A stretch of DNA of 14,148 nucleotides from Bacteroidota bacterium (GCA_016866415.1 VGML01000037.1:1-14148); one strand, 5' to 3'; positions 1-8,063 are shown, counted from the first letter of the stretch. Numbers and translations are program-made. Notes: generated by a model not told the origin, from the letters alone.

Positions 1-1453
1 TACTTGGCTTTTGGAATTTTATTTTGAACAAAAAGCGCCTATCAAATGCCTTGTCCAAGTTTTCAGCAAGGTTGGTTGTAGCAATGAAAATCCCTTTGAA
101 ATTCTCCAATTCCTCTAACAGAATATTTTGTATTGCGTTTTCTGTTTGGGCAACACTACTCGAAGTATTATTCTTTCTGGTCGCAAGAATTGCATCTGCT
201 TCGTTGAACATCAAAATAGGGTCAAGTTTACATTCTTTCTTCAATTGTTCGTAATCTTTGAAAATTTTCTTGATTAACTTCTCACTTTCTCCAAACCACA
301 TAGATTTGCTCTGACTAATGTCAACTTTCATTATTTCTCGACCAGAAGTCTTTGCCAACTGAAGAACTGTTTCTGTCTTTCCTGTTCCTGGTGCTCCGAA
401 CAACAGAATATTCATGTTTTGCGGAAGCCCTTTGCCTGACAAACGGTTCATTAGCTCATGATGCGTTTCATTTTCAAGCATATTTTGAACCTTATCAATT
501 TGAGTTTTTTCTTCCAACTCATAAAACAAGTTCTTGGATACAATTGATTCAGGTTTAATGGTATTTTTCTTACTCTCTGGTTTGAGAATCTTTATACCAT
601 TCAATTTTAAAAGTTCAGCCGTTTTATCCGTAATTGTTAACTCCATATCATTGTAAAACCTTCCTTGGCTGTATTCAACCAATTCTTGTTTAATCAACTT
701 ATTCTCTTTTGAATAAATTCCTTGTAAGTACTTTACTTTACCCGAAGCCGAACCGAAGAAGGAGGCAATTAAATCATCAATATCGATGTAAACACCTCCA
801 TTCATTGTTTTCCATGTCACATGGATAAAGATCGCACGGTCTGGTTGCGATGCATTCATGTGATACAACCAATTTATGAACGGATATTTAATATTTGCCT
901 GTAGTACTTCTGTGATTTCCGAGTACATTTCATCAGAATCAGTAGTTTCATCCACACACTCATTGATAATGTCGGATAATTTACCCATAACCTCAAATTG
1001 GTCGGCAAATTTTTCTTGTTTTCTTTTTGGAAAAGGTTTTTTATTCATTAATGCATCAACAATTTCTGCTGGTATATGAAAATTGTATCTGCGCATAGCA
1101 TCTTCAGACCTTCTTCGTGATTTTTTCTTTGATATAAGGCCTTTCTCTACCAGTTTATTCAAAGCCGGAAAATAAGGTACCATTTCAAATGGTGTAATGT
1201 TGAAAAATCGAAAGACCTCTATCATGTCGATGGTTTCACCAAACAGATTCATTGTAGCAAAATTGGAGAAGATAAAAGCTTCATCTTTGGAAGATTTTAA
1301 GTACTTGGCTACTATGTTAAGTTCTGGAGTCAGTTCACGAAACATTTTTTTATTCAAGCTTGAATTTTGCGATTCCTTGTAAATTTTAGAGATCGCATCC
1401 AAGAGGGTGTTTTCTTGATTTTTAATTTTCGATTTTGAAACAGGACTAGACAT
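1..1453 (-). CDS. AAA+ family ATPase, C-terminus cut off by window edge
   Basis: I translated the minus strand from ATG at 1453-1451 and found 484 uninterrupted codons running off the left edge. The last 150 residues are a clear AAA+ core: Walker A GAPGTGKT at residues 353-360, a Walker B-like strand PILMFNEAD at about 412-420, sensor-1 ATTN at 458-461, and the Arg-finger region DRRF from residue 471. The order and spacing match the COG0464 (FtsH/CDC48-like) group, which remodels or unfolds protein substrates. Roughly 300 residues before it match no domain I recognise. Residues about 60-120, with a basic KKKSRRRSE stretch, could be a winged-helix-like or substrate-binding region, but this is a guess. 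The usual Walker B Asp is Asn (residue 417) while the catalytic Glu418 is kept. The gene is divergent from queA. The C-terminal AAA lid and any downstream partner are outside the window, so its biological role is unknown. Confidence 0.88.
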   Translation of the reverse strand, partial: MSSPVSKSKIKNQENTLLDAISKIYKESQNSSLNKKMFRELTPELNIVAKYLKSSKDEAFIFSNFATMNLFGETIDMIEVFRFFNITPFEMVPYFPALNKLVEKGLISKKKSRRRSEDAMRRYNFHIPAEIVDALMNKKPFPKRKQEKFADQFEVMGKLSDIINECVDETTDSDEMYSEITEVLQANIKYPFINWLYHMNASQPDRAIFIHVTWKTMNGGVYIDIDDLIASFFGSASGKVKYLQGIYSKENKLIKQELVEYSQGRFYNDMELTITDKTAELLKLNGIKILKPESKKNTIKPESIVSKNLFYELEEKTQIDKVQNMLENETHHELMNRLSGKGLPQNMNILLFGAPGTGKTETVLQLAKTSGREIMKVDISQSKSMWFGESEKLIKKIFKDYEQLKKECKLDPILMFNEADAILATRKNNTSSSVAQTENAIQNILLEELENFKGIFIATTNLAENLDKAFDRRFLFKIKFQKPS

Positions 1454-1647
1454 TTTTTTAGTTTGATTTTGTGAAGACAAATACATAAACGCATTGCTCA
1501 ATTAAAAATAACAGACTTTTAAAAAAATATTTTTAGTGATTGATGAAAGGCATTAAAATGTAAATAAATGATCATTTTCTTGACAAACGGGGTATCGATA
1601 TTGTATCTTTGCAATCCTTTCTTTAAAAAAAGGTTAAAATCCACCTC
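1454..1647. other. Intergenic region between divergent AAA ATPase and queA
   Basis: This is a very A+T-rich stretch with no convincing small ORF or RNA gene. It must carry the promoters for both divergent genes. Only the queA-side promoter (1580-1611) is recognisable. Confidence 0.6.
1580..1611 (+). promoter_or_regulatory. Promoter for queA (Bacteroidota type)
   Basis: TTGACA at 1580-1585 and TATCTTTG at 1604-1611 are separated by 18 bases. The second box matches the Bacteroidota -7 consensus TAnnTTTG exactly, and the TTG of the first fits the -33 element. Transcription would start near 1616-1620, giving a leader of about 30 bases before the queA ATG at 1648. No Shine-Dalgarno sequence is visible, as is usual in this phylum. 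Confidence 0.7.
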
Positions 1648-2706
1648 ATGAGTAAAATGAAATTATCGGAGTTTAGCTTCGACCTCCCTGAAGAATTAAT
1701 TGCAAATTACCCAACGGATAATCGAGATGAAGCTCGATTGATGGTTGTTCACCGTGCCACTGGAAAAACTGAACACAAGTTATTTAAAGATGTAATCAAT
1801 TACTTTGACGAAGGCGATGTGATGATTATGAACAATACGCGTGTTTTTCCTGCTCGAATGTATGGAAACAAGGAAAAAACAGGTGCGAAAATCGAAGTGT
1901 TTTTGTTAAGAGAATTGAACCGTGAAAGTTTGCTTTGGGATGTATTGGTTGATCCAGCAAGAAAAATCCGTATTGGAAATAAATTATATTTTGGAGAAGA
2001 CGATTCGTTAGTTGCTGAGGTAATTGATAATACCACTTCTAGAGGACGAACGCTTCGTTTTTTGTTTGATGGCCCTTACGAAGATTTTAAGGCTAAAATA
2101 ACAGAATTAGGAGAAACGCCATTACCCAAATATATTAAACGAGAAGTTGAACCTGAGGATGAAGATCGCTACCAAACGATTTTTGCTAAAGTAGAAGGCG
2201 CTGTAGCTGCTCCGACTGCAGGATTGCATTTTTCTCGGGAACTTTTAAAAAGATTGGAAATTAAAGGAATCAACTTTGCGGAGTTGACACTTCATGTTGG
2301 TTTGGGTACATTTAGAACGGTTGAGGTTGAGGATTTGACTAAACATAAAATGGACTCTGAGCAAGTGATTATCCCGGAAAAAGCGGCTCAAATTGTAAAC
2401 GAAGCAAAAGCAAACAAGCGACGCGTATGTGCAGTTGGAACGACTTGTATGCGCGCGGTAGAAACATCGGTTTCAACTGAAGGCAATCTTAAGCCGTTTG
2501 ACGGATGGACCAATAAGTTTATTTTTCCTCCTTATGAATTTAGTGTTGCAGATTGTTTAATTACGAACTTTCACACACCGCTTTCAACTTTGTTGATGAT
2601 GATTTCTGCCTTCGCAGGTCATGAATTAATGATGAAGGCTTATCAAGAAGCAATTAAGGAAAAATATCGTTTTTACTCCTATGGAGATGCGATGTTGATT
2701 TTGTAA
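1648..2706 (+). CDS. queA: S-adenosylmethionine:tRNA ribosyltransferase-isomerase QueA
   Basis: QueA transfers and isomerises the ribosyl moiety of S-adenosylmethionine onto 7-aminomethyl-7-deazaguanine in tRNA anticodons (His, Asn, Asp, Tyr), giving epoxyqueuosine. It is a cytoplasmic enzyme. The 352-residue protein is of full family length and carries family-typical blocks: NNTRVFPAR at 62-70, LVDPARKIRIGNKL near 100-113, ELGETPLPKYI near 153-163, RYQTIFA at 174-180, GAVAAPTAGLHF at 184-195, LHVGLGTFRTV from 215, and the C-terminal YSYGDAMLIL. The start at 1648 gives MSKMKLSEF; a second ATG at 1657 would give MKLSEF, which also fits the family, so the first three residues are uncertain. It is transcribed alone, from the promoter at 1580-1611 to the hairpin at 2731-2766. 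No other queuosine gene lies in the window. Confidence 0.97.
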   Translation: MSKMKLSEFSFDLPEELIANYPTDNRDEARLMVVHRATGKTEHKLFKDVINYFDEGDVMIMNNTRVFPARMYGNKEKTGAKIEVFLLRELNRESLLWDVLVDPARKIRIGNKLYFGEDDSLVAEVIDNTTSRGRTLRFLFDGPYEDFKAKITELGETPLPKYIKREVEPEDEDRYQTIFAKVEGAVAAPTAGLHFSRELLKRLEIKGINFAELTLHVGLGTFRTVEVEDLTKHKMDSEQVIIPEKAAQIVNEAKANKRRVCAVGTTCMRAVETSVSTEGNLKPFDGWTNKFIFPPYEFSVADCLITNFHTPLSTLLMMISAFAGHELMMKAYQEAIKEKYRFYSYGDAMLIL

Positions 2707-2730
2707 TCACATTTGATACAAACTTTAAAA

Positions 2731-2766
2731 AACAAAAAGAGGTGGATTTTTCCACCTCTTTTTGTT
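2731..2766. terminator. Bidirectional intrinsic terminator between queA and DUF3108 gene
   Basis: Bases 2731-2746 are the exact reverse complement of 2751-2766, giving a perfect 16-bp stem with a TTTT loop at 2747-2750. The GAGGTGGA core is flanked by A-runs on one side and T-runs on the other, so a T-tract follows the hairpin on either strand. It lies 24 bases after the queA stop and 12 bases beyond the stop of the convergent minus-strand gene, so it can end both transcripts. Confidence 0.93.
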
Positions 2767-2778
2767 TATCACTTCAAG

Positions 2779-3570
2779 TTATTTAACCTTGCTCGTCAAC
2801 TCATTTTTCAAACCGCTCCATTCGACTAGGTGCATTTTTACAATTCCTACTGGAATTTTAGCTCGAACCAAAACAGGAATTTTGTTTTTATCGCTTGTTA
2901 CCCAAAAATTCACATCTTCCTCACTTTTGAAATAGCGCCCTGTTTGAACCACGGGAACGAATTTGTGGCACTTGAATTTTCCTTTTCTAATTTTTATTTC
3001 TTCGTCGCCGACATATTTGATTTTCAGTTTATACAGTTCGTCATCCATGAAGCATGGGAATTCGAATATTTTTCCTTTTTTCACCCCGTTCATTTTTAGA
3101 GTTCGCGCATAATAAAATGAGGAAATCATATCTTGAACGCCAACAGGCACTTTAAACAATTGACCAGCCCCATTATCGACTTTGGCTTTATCGTGTTTGA
3201 ATGTGTAATCTTGATTGATTTTATATCCTCCTTCATCAACACGACGCACAAAAAACCACGGGAAAATTCCTTTTTTATCGATGTATGTTTCATAACGATC
3301 CTCGACTTTATAAAATGAATTGAATCCACCAAGCGTTCTGCCTATTCCAACAGCATGAATCAAATCACGTCCATTACCTTTTTTCGGCGTATTTTTTAAG
3401 TCCAAAATAGCTTCGCCAGCATCCATAAAACCGTAGGTAATTCGATAGCGCAATTTTTCCCCCACTTGAAAAGCCTCATTGTCAACCGAAGGTAAATCTT
3501 GTGGTGTTGAACTTGACAAAAGAAATAAACTTAAAATGAAAGAAGTCCCTAAAAAAAGTTTTGTTTTCAT
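2779..3570 (-). CDS. DUF3108 domain-containing exported protein
   Basis: This 263-residue protein starts with a Sec signal peptide: MKTK, then a hydrophobic stretch LFLGTSFILSLFLL, then SSSTPQ at about 20-25, suggesting cleavage near residue 20-24. The mature part resembles the DUF3108 family, with an early VGEKLRYRITYGFMDAGEA segment, then DRYETYID, a mid-protein VGVQDMISSFYYAR segment and a late EDVNFWVTSDKNKIPVLV segment. DUF3108 proteins are periplasmic or outer-membrane-facing, beta-rich and of unknown function. The frame stays open to an ATG at 3702, but the start at 3570 places the signal peptide at the N-terminus and avoids overlap with the divergent gene. It converges on queA with a shared terminator. 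The family assignment is from motif memory and not from a search. Confidence 0.82.
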   Translation of the reverse strand: MKTKLFLGTSFILSLFLLSSSTPQDLPSVDNEAFQVGEKLRYRITYGFMDAGEAILDLKNTPKKGNGRDLIHAVGIGRTLGGFNSFYKVEDRYETYIDKKGIFPWFFVRRVDEGGYKINQDYTFKHDKAKVDNGAGQLFKVPVGVQDMISSFYYARTLKMNGVKKGKIFEFPCFMDDELYKLKIKYVGDEEIKIRKGKFKCHKFVPVVQTGRYFKSEEDVNFWVTSDKNKIPVLVRAKIPVGIVKMHLVEWSGLKNELTSKVK

Positions 3571-3627
3571 AATCTGAAATTTAGAATGAAAATAAGAAAT
3601 CAAACAATATGCCAATATCTTTTTTGA

Positions 3628-3635
3628 TACTTTTG
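3628..3635 (+). promoter_or_regulatory. Candidate -7 box just upstream of the EI24 gene
   Basis: TACTTTTG matches the Bacteroidota -7 consensus TAnnTTTG exactly, but ends only 4 bases before the ATG at 3640. If used, the transcript would be leaderless or nearly so. No TTG/TTTG element is evident at the expected -33 distance, so this could be chance in an A+T-rich gap. Confidence 0.35.
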
Positions 3636-3639
3636 GAGT

Positions 3640-4437
3640 ATGCAAGCATTTAGTAATGGCTTTACCGCGTTTTTTCGTGGCATAGGGTTTTCGTTCAAGC
3701 ATTTTCGAATTTGGTATTTAGTTCCGATTTGTTTGTGGGTTCTGTTTGCTGGGTTCCTGACATTCCATGTTGGCCGAATATTAATTCCTTTTTTTTTGGA
3801 TCTAATCGAATCTTCAACAGGACTTAAATTATCGAATGAAAGTGCCGCTGATTCATTCGAAAAATTTCTGAAAATTGGCATTTCATGGGGAGTCATTCTT
3901 GTTGTGAAAATTTTGATGTGGTATGCGATAAGTCGTTATATGAAATATTTCGTGCTAATTGTCCTTTCGCCTTTATTTGCCTATTTATCGGAAAAGACGG
4001 AAGAAAAAATTACAGGAAAATCATATCCGTTTAAGCTAATTCAGTTTCTAAAAGATGTAATCAGGGGAATTGGCATTACAATTCGAAATATGTTGATTGA
4101 AACGGGGTTAATAATATTTGGAAGCATTCTGAGTTCTTTTATTCCTTTTCTTTCTCCTTTTATCATTCTCGCTCTTTTCCTCGTCAATTGTTATTTCATG
4201 GGATTCAATTTCTTTGATTATGTCGTGGAAAGAAAAAAAATGAATATTTCAAAAAGTATCCGTTATATGCGACAAAATAAATTCACTTTACTGGGATTTG
4301 GAGTAGCATATAATCTTGTCTCGTTTATTCCCATGCTCGATTGGATGTTAGCACCGATAAGTGCTGCGACAGGTTCCGTTATTGCTGATTCAGAAATGCC
4401 TCATGGATTTAATTCTGATTCGTTTCGACTAAATTAA
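3640..4437 (+). CDS. EI24 domain-containing (CysZ-like) inner membrane protein
   Basis: This 265-residue polytopic membrane protein has hydrophobic segments at about 24-45, 78-100, 102-116, 148-172, 172-192 and 220-245. It shows the EI24/CysZ signature: an N-terminal FSNGFTAFFRGIGFSFKH-type amphipathic start, a central FFDYVVERKKMNISKSIRYM block, and a late segment FGVAYNLVSFIPMLDWMLAPISA. CysZ in proteobacteria is a sulfate channel, but Bacteroidota EI24 proteins are not shown to share that substrate, and no cysteine-biosynthesis gene lies nearby. An in-frame TGA at 3625-3627 means translation cannot begin upstream of 3640, and the ATG fits the family N-terminus. It is divergent from the DUF3108 gene (69-base gap) and precedes the AsmA-like gene by 145 bases. 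Confidence 0.85.
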   Translation: MQAFSNGFTAFFRGIGFSFKHFRIWYLVPICLWVLFAGFLTFHVGRILIPFFLDLIESSTGLKLSNESAADSFEKFLKIGISWGVILVVKILMWYAISRYMKYFVLIVLSPLFAYLSEKTEEKITGKSYPFKLIQFLKDVIRGIGITIRNMLIETGLIIFGSILSSFIPFLSPFIILALFLVNCYFMGFNFFDYVVERKKMNISKSIRYMRQNKFTLLGFGVAYNLVSFIPMLDWMLAPISAATGSVIADSEMPHGFNSDSFRLN

Positions 4438-4438
4438 T

Positions 4439-4454
4439 TTTCGAAATTTCGAAA
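4439..4454. repeat. Perfect 16-bp palindrome after the EI24 gene
   Basis: TTTCGAAATTTCGAAA is identical to its own reverse complement and begins 2 bases after the stop codon. It could be a protein-binding site, or a weak hairpin at the transcript end. There is no adjoining T-tract and the stem would have almost no loop, so a classical terminator is unlikely. The rest of the gap to 4582 is A+T-rich with nothing else I can name. Confidence 0.4.
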
Positions 4455-4582
4455 TCGAAGATATTATAAAAAACACTTCAATTAAAATATTTTAAAATTG
4501 ATTAACCAACTGACAAAACAGCGTTGATAATTCAAGGCATTTGTTGTAAAGTACATTCGCTTAAAAATTAAATTCGTTGCTG

Positions 4583-7252
4583 ATGAATAAGCGTTTTTTG
4601 CGAATATTGAAATGGAGTATTGGAATACTATTGGGTATTTTCATTCTCATTACCGCTTGTTTATATCTGTTTAAGGACAAAATAATCGGAATAGTTGTCT
4701 CGGAAGTCAACAAAACACTCAATGTTCCGGTTGCGGTTAAAAATGTGGATTTGGCTTTTTGGGGTAGTTTTCCAAACTTATCTGTTGACTTTAATGAAGT
4801 TTATATTCAAGACGCTTTTCCGAATCAAAAACCGACAGATACCTTGCTTTATTCAGAGCGAATTCGTTTGAAATTCAATCCATTGGATTTGTGGAATAAG
4901 AATTACCATGTTAAAGCGGTTCAAATTTACCCGGGTACTTTGAAAGTGAAAATCAATTCGGAAGATGAAGGGAACTACAACATTTTAAAAACAGATTCTA
5001 CCACTAAAAATGAAGAATTTGAACTGAAGTTAAAATCGATAGATGTTGAGGATTTTCATGTTTCTTATTCCAATAAATCAAACGGGGAACAATACTCTAC
5101 TTTTATTATTGAATCTGAATTTTCTGGTGATTTTTCCGCGTCTAACTATCGATTGATTGCCGACGGAGCCCTGCTCATTAAGAAAGCAAAGAGTGGCCAA
5201 GTTACCTTCATTAGAAATAAAACGTTGGATTATAATTTTGGGATTGATGTTAATGGAGAACAAGGAAAAGTTTCACTTAATCAAGCCGTCGTGAATTTAT
5301 CGGGATTACCGTTTGAAATCAATGGATTTGTAAACTCTGATAGTGTTAAATTCAATGTGAAATCAAAAAATATTGGACTAGAAGATTTAGTGAACAAGCT
5401 ATCGGTTGGTGCAATGGATGATGTTAAAAAATTCAATGGTTCTGGAGATGTTTCTTTCAATTTGGATATTGAAGGATCCACAACATCAGAGGAAGCGCTT
5501 GCAATTAATTGTGAATTTGGGATTTCGAAAGGAGCGTTAACCGAACCAAGTCAAAATCTTCGAATCAAAGACATTCGGTTGGAAGGGAAATATTCCAATG
5601 AGGGCGGTTCGGAAAAAGAATTTCTGGAATTAAAAAACATGAAATTCAAAACAGCTGGCGGGCCTTTTCGCGGGGATGTTCGATTAGTGAATTTTGAAAA
5701 TCCAAAAATCAAAGGAAAAGCAACAGGAGCGGTTAATTTAAAAGTCGCACATGCCATTTTTCATTTTCCGGAAGTGGAGAAAATTAACGGATCAACCTTG
5801 ATTAATGCCGATTTTGCTTTACAACAAAATGAATCTACAGGTTCAATTGAAGTCAATAAATGCGATGGAGATGTTTTTATGAAAAACTTACGTTTAAAAC
5901 TTAAAGGTGATAAACGAACATTTGAAAACATCAATGGATCCATTTTTCTTCGCGGAAATGAAGCCGGAATCGACAATGCATCATTAAAAGTTGGCTCGAC
6001 GGATTTACGATTGGATGGGATTTTTAGAAACATCTTTGATTATTTAAATGCAAAAAAACCATTAGAAACAGAGGTTGAAATTGAAAGCAACTATCTGAAA
6101 GTAGAAGATTTAGGAACCACAACTAAAAAAGAAAAAGTAGAAGGCGATCGAATTTTTGTCTTACCAAAAGATATTTTAGGATCCATCAATTTGACCGTTG
6201 GGACCTTACAGTATGAAAGTCATCGATTTGAGAATATTCTCGGCAAGATGAATATCCAAAATCATCGTTTACATTTCCCGCAAATAAGTTTGGTTAATGC
6301 AGAAGCATTGATAAGCGGAGCATTAATAATCGAAGAAAGAACACCTGAAATTTTTACGATTACGACTCAGGTTGCGACTAAAAACTTAAAGTTCAAACCA
6401 ATGTTCATGGAATGGGACAATTTTGAACAAAAGGTGATTACCTCCAATAATATTTCAGGAAGAGCCGAGGCAGATCTCTATTTCTTTGCACCTTTTGATT
6501 TGCGCTCAGGGATCGTTTTAAAGGCAATTGAATCAAAGTTGAACTTAAAAGTTTATGACGGTCATTTGAAAAACGTTCCATCATTCAAAGACATAACAGA
6601 AAGTTTAAAGACAAATTCTGGAAAACTCGTTTTGGGTAAGAAAAACATTGATTTATTGGAGGAAAAGCTAAGCGATATTTCGTTTCAAACCTTAGAAAAT
6701 TCAATTGTAATAAAAAACGGGATTGTCAATATTCCTAAAATGAATATTGGTTCCTCTGCTTTGGATATGGACGTTTCCGGAGTTCATTCATTTGATAATG
6801 AAATTGATTACCGATTTGCTTTTCGTTTGCGTGATTTAATGAAATCAGAGAAAGATTCTGAATTTGGTGAGGTAATCGATGATGGAACGGGAATTAAAAT
6901 ATTCATGCGTATGCACGGAACGCTTGAAAATCCAATCATTGAATGGGATAAAACTTCGCGCAAAGAACAAGCCAAACAGAATAGAGAGGAGGCAAAAAAA
7001 GATGCCAAATCTATTTTAAAATCGGAATTCGGTTTATTTAAAAACGATACTACAGTTAAAGAATATAAACCGCAGGATATACCGAAAGAGGAACTAAAAA
7101 TCCATTTCGGACCTGCAACCAAGGAAGAGTTCAAGGAAGTTCAAAAGGAGAAAAAAGATTCCAAACTGAAAAAGACACTTAAAAATTGGAAAGACCAACA
7201 AAATCAAGAGGGGGAGGAAGGTTTTAAAGTCGGAAAAGGCGGAGGGGGATAA
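4583..7252 (+). CDS. AsmA-like protein, large inner-membrane-anchored periplasmic protein
   Basis: This is an 889-residue protein. Residues 1-33 form a short basic head and one membrane helix (about 10-30), followed by the AsmA-type opening VVSEVNKTLNVPVAVKNVDLAFWGSFP and then DFNEVYIQD. The bulk alternates beta-strand-rich repeats, with a C-terminal AsmA_2-like region around 640-790 (SKLNLKVYDGHLKN, MNIGSSALDMDVSGVHSFD, GTLENPIIEWD). AsmA-family proteins (AsmA, TamB, YhdP) are thought to form periplasmic grooves that help move lipids or assemble the outer membrane; applying that here is inference. Residues 791-889 are an unusual, very Lys/Glu-rich, probably coiled tail ending in GKGGGG. A TTG at 4577 lies two codons upstream in frame, but the ATG at 4583 is the better start. 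It follows the EI24 gene on the same strand. Confidence 0.88.
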   Translation: MNKRFLRILKWSIGILLGIFILITACLYLFKDKIIGIVVSEVNKTLNVPVAVKNVDLAFWGSFPNLSVDFNEVYIQDAFPNQKPTDTLLYSERIRLKFNPLDLWNKNYHVKAVQIYPGTLKVKINSEDEGNYNILKTDSTTKNEEFELKLKSIDVEDFHVSYSNKSNGEQYSTFIIESEFSGDFSASNYRLIADGALLIKKAKSGQVTFIRNKTLDYNFGIDVNGEQGKVSLNQAVVNLSGLPFEINGFVNSDSVKFNVKSKNIGLEDLVNKLSVGAMDDVKKFNGSGDVSFNLDIEGSTTSEEALAINCEFGISKGALTEPSQNLRIKDIRLEGKYSNEGGSEKEFLELKNMKFKTAGGPFRGDVRLVNFENPKIKGKATGAVNLKVAHAIFHFPEVEKINGSTLINADFALQQNESTGSIEVNKCDGDVFMKNLRLKLKGDKRTFENINGSIFLRGNEAGIDNASLKVGSTDLRLDGIFRNIFDYLNAKKPLETEVEIESNYLKVEDLGTTTKKEKVEGDRIFVLPKDILGSINLTVGTLQYESHRFENILGKMNIQNHRLHFPQISLVNAEALISGALIIEERTPEIFTITTQVATKNLKFKPMFMEWDNFEQKVITSNNISGRAEADLYFFAPFDLRSGIVLKAIESKLNLKVYDGHLKNVPSFKDITESLKTNSGKLVLGKKNIDLLEEKLSDISFQTLENSIVIKNGIVNIPKMNIGSSALDMDVSGVHSFDNEIDYRFAFRLRDLMKSEKDSEFGEVIDDGTGIKIFMRMHGTLENPIIEWDKTSRKEQAKQNREEAKKDAKSILKSEFGLFKNDTTVKEYKPQDIPKEELKIHFGPATKEEFKEVQKEKKDSKLKKTLKNWKDQQNQEGEEGFKVGKGGGG

Positions 7253-7313
7253 TTGTTATATTATTCATTTCTTTAAAAAAATTATTATTTTGACAAACTA
7301 AAAACGTCTATTA

Positions 7314-8063
7314 ATGATTAAATTGCTTTTAGTTTCTTTTTTTATTTGTTCCATTGTATCATTTGTTTTATTGATTCAAGTAATTAGAAAAAAAATAAGT
7401 TTTTGGCGATTTTGTGTTTATATGGTTATACAATTGCTTTTAGGGTTCATTTTTTTTTATAAAACCATACCCAGAATAGAATCTAGATTTAGAAATATAA
7501 AACACCATGTCGTTGTTAGATCTAAAGATTGCGATTGCAAAAAAAATGATTTAATTAAAAATGATTACAAAACAGTTCATAGACCGATGGCTATAAAAGT
7601 TACTAATAATGGTTTAATCTTAGATCATAAAGTACTTAAGAAAAGGATAAAGTTGAAAAAGTTAGTTAACGTAGTTGAAGGAGATGGTTTTTACATGATT
7701 AATGCAAAAAATAGTGAGCAATGCTTAACACCTTTGGCTGAAAAAAGGCTCAAAGAACTTGGTTTGTTGTTTCGATCTTTGATTGAAAACGAAGAAAACA
7801 AAAAGGACTATTTTGTTATTTCTTCAATGACACGAACAGAAGCCCAACAGGAAAATATTAGAAAACTATATCCTCGTGCAGCAACAAAGGGATTTTCAAC
7901 TCATTCTTATGGTGTTTCATTTGATATTTCAGAAATAATTTCATTTGGCAAATGCTCTTCTGCTCAAAAAGCATTAAAATTAGCACTTAGCAAAATGCAG
8001 AGCGAGAAAAAAATTCTTCTTTGCCCAGAGACAAAATGCATCCACGTAACGGTAATTAAATAG
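7314..8063 (+). CDS. Membrane-anchored LAS-type (M15/DUF5715-like) peptidase candidate
   Basis: This 249-residue protein has two predicted N-terminal membrane helices (about 4-22 and 33-49) and a C-terminal extracytoplasmic domain. That domain carries the LAS zinc-peptidase pattern: ISSMTRT with Arg174, then STHSYGVSFDIS giving His197-x6-Asp204, and the closing CIHVTV with His244 as third zinc ligand. This combination resembles DUF5715 and the VanY/DacB-like M15 group, which cleave peptidoglycan stem peptides. The general-base Glu, normally three residues before the last His, is not there (Lys241); Glu239, five before, is the nearest acidic residue. The coding sequence looks more A+T- and Lys-rich than its neighbours. 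It starts 61 bases after the AsmA-like gene, with no good promoter seen, and converges on rfaE2 with a 36-base gap lacking an obvious hairpin. Substrate and activity are unproven. Confidence 0.75.
   Translation: MIKLLLVSFFICSIVSFVLLIQVIRKKISFWRFCVYMVIQLLLGFIFFYKTIPRIESRFRNIKHHVVVRSKDCDCKKNDLIKNDYKTVHRPMAIKVTNNGLILDHKVLKKRIKLKKLVNVVEGDGFYMINAKNSEQCLTPLAEKRLKELGLLFRSLIENEENKKDYFVISSMTRTEAQQENIRKLYPRAATKGFSTHSYGVSFDISEIISFGKCSSAQKALKLALSKMQSEKKILLCPETKCIHVTVIK

Noticed and set aside
1470..1500. Minus-strand promoter for the AAA ATPase gene (TGTATTTG, 1485-1478)
   Set aside because: It has one mismatch in the essential TA of TAnnTTTG and no TTG at a fitting distance, so it is too weak to annotate.
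3571..3702. Longer N-terminus for the DUF3108 protein starting at 3702
   Set aside because: It would bury the signal peptide 44 residues inside the protein and overlap the divergent EI24 coding sequence.
4524..4559. Promoter for the AsmA-like gene (TTGATA ... TACATTCG)
   Set aside because: The -7 candidate has one mismatch and the spacing from TTG is about 25 bases, too long for a confident call.
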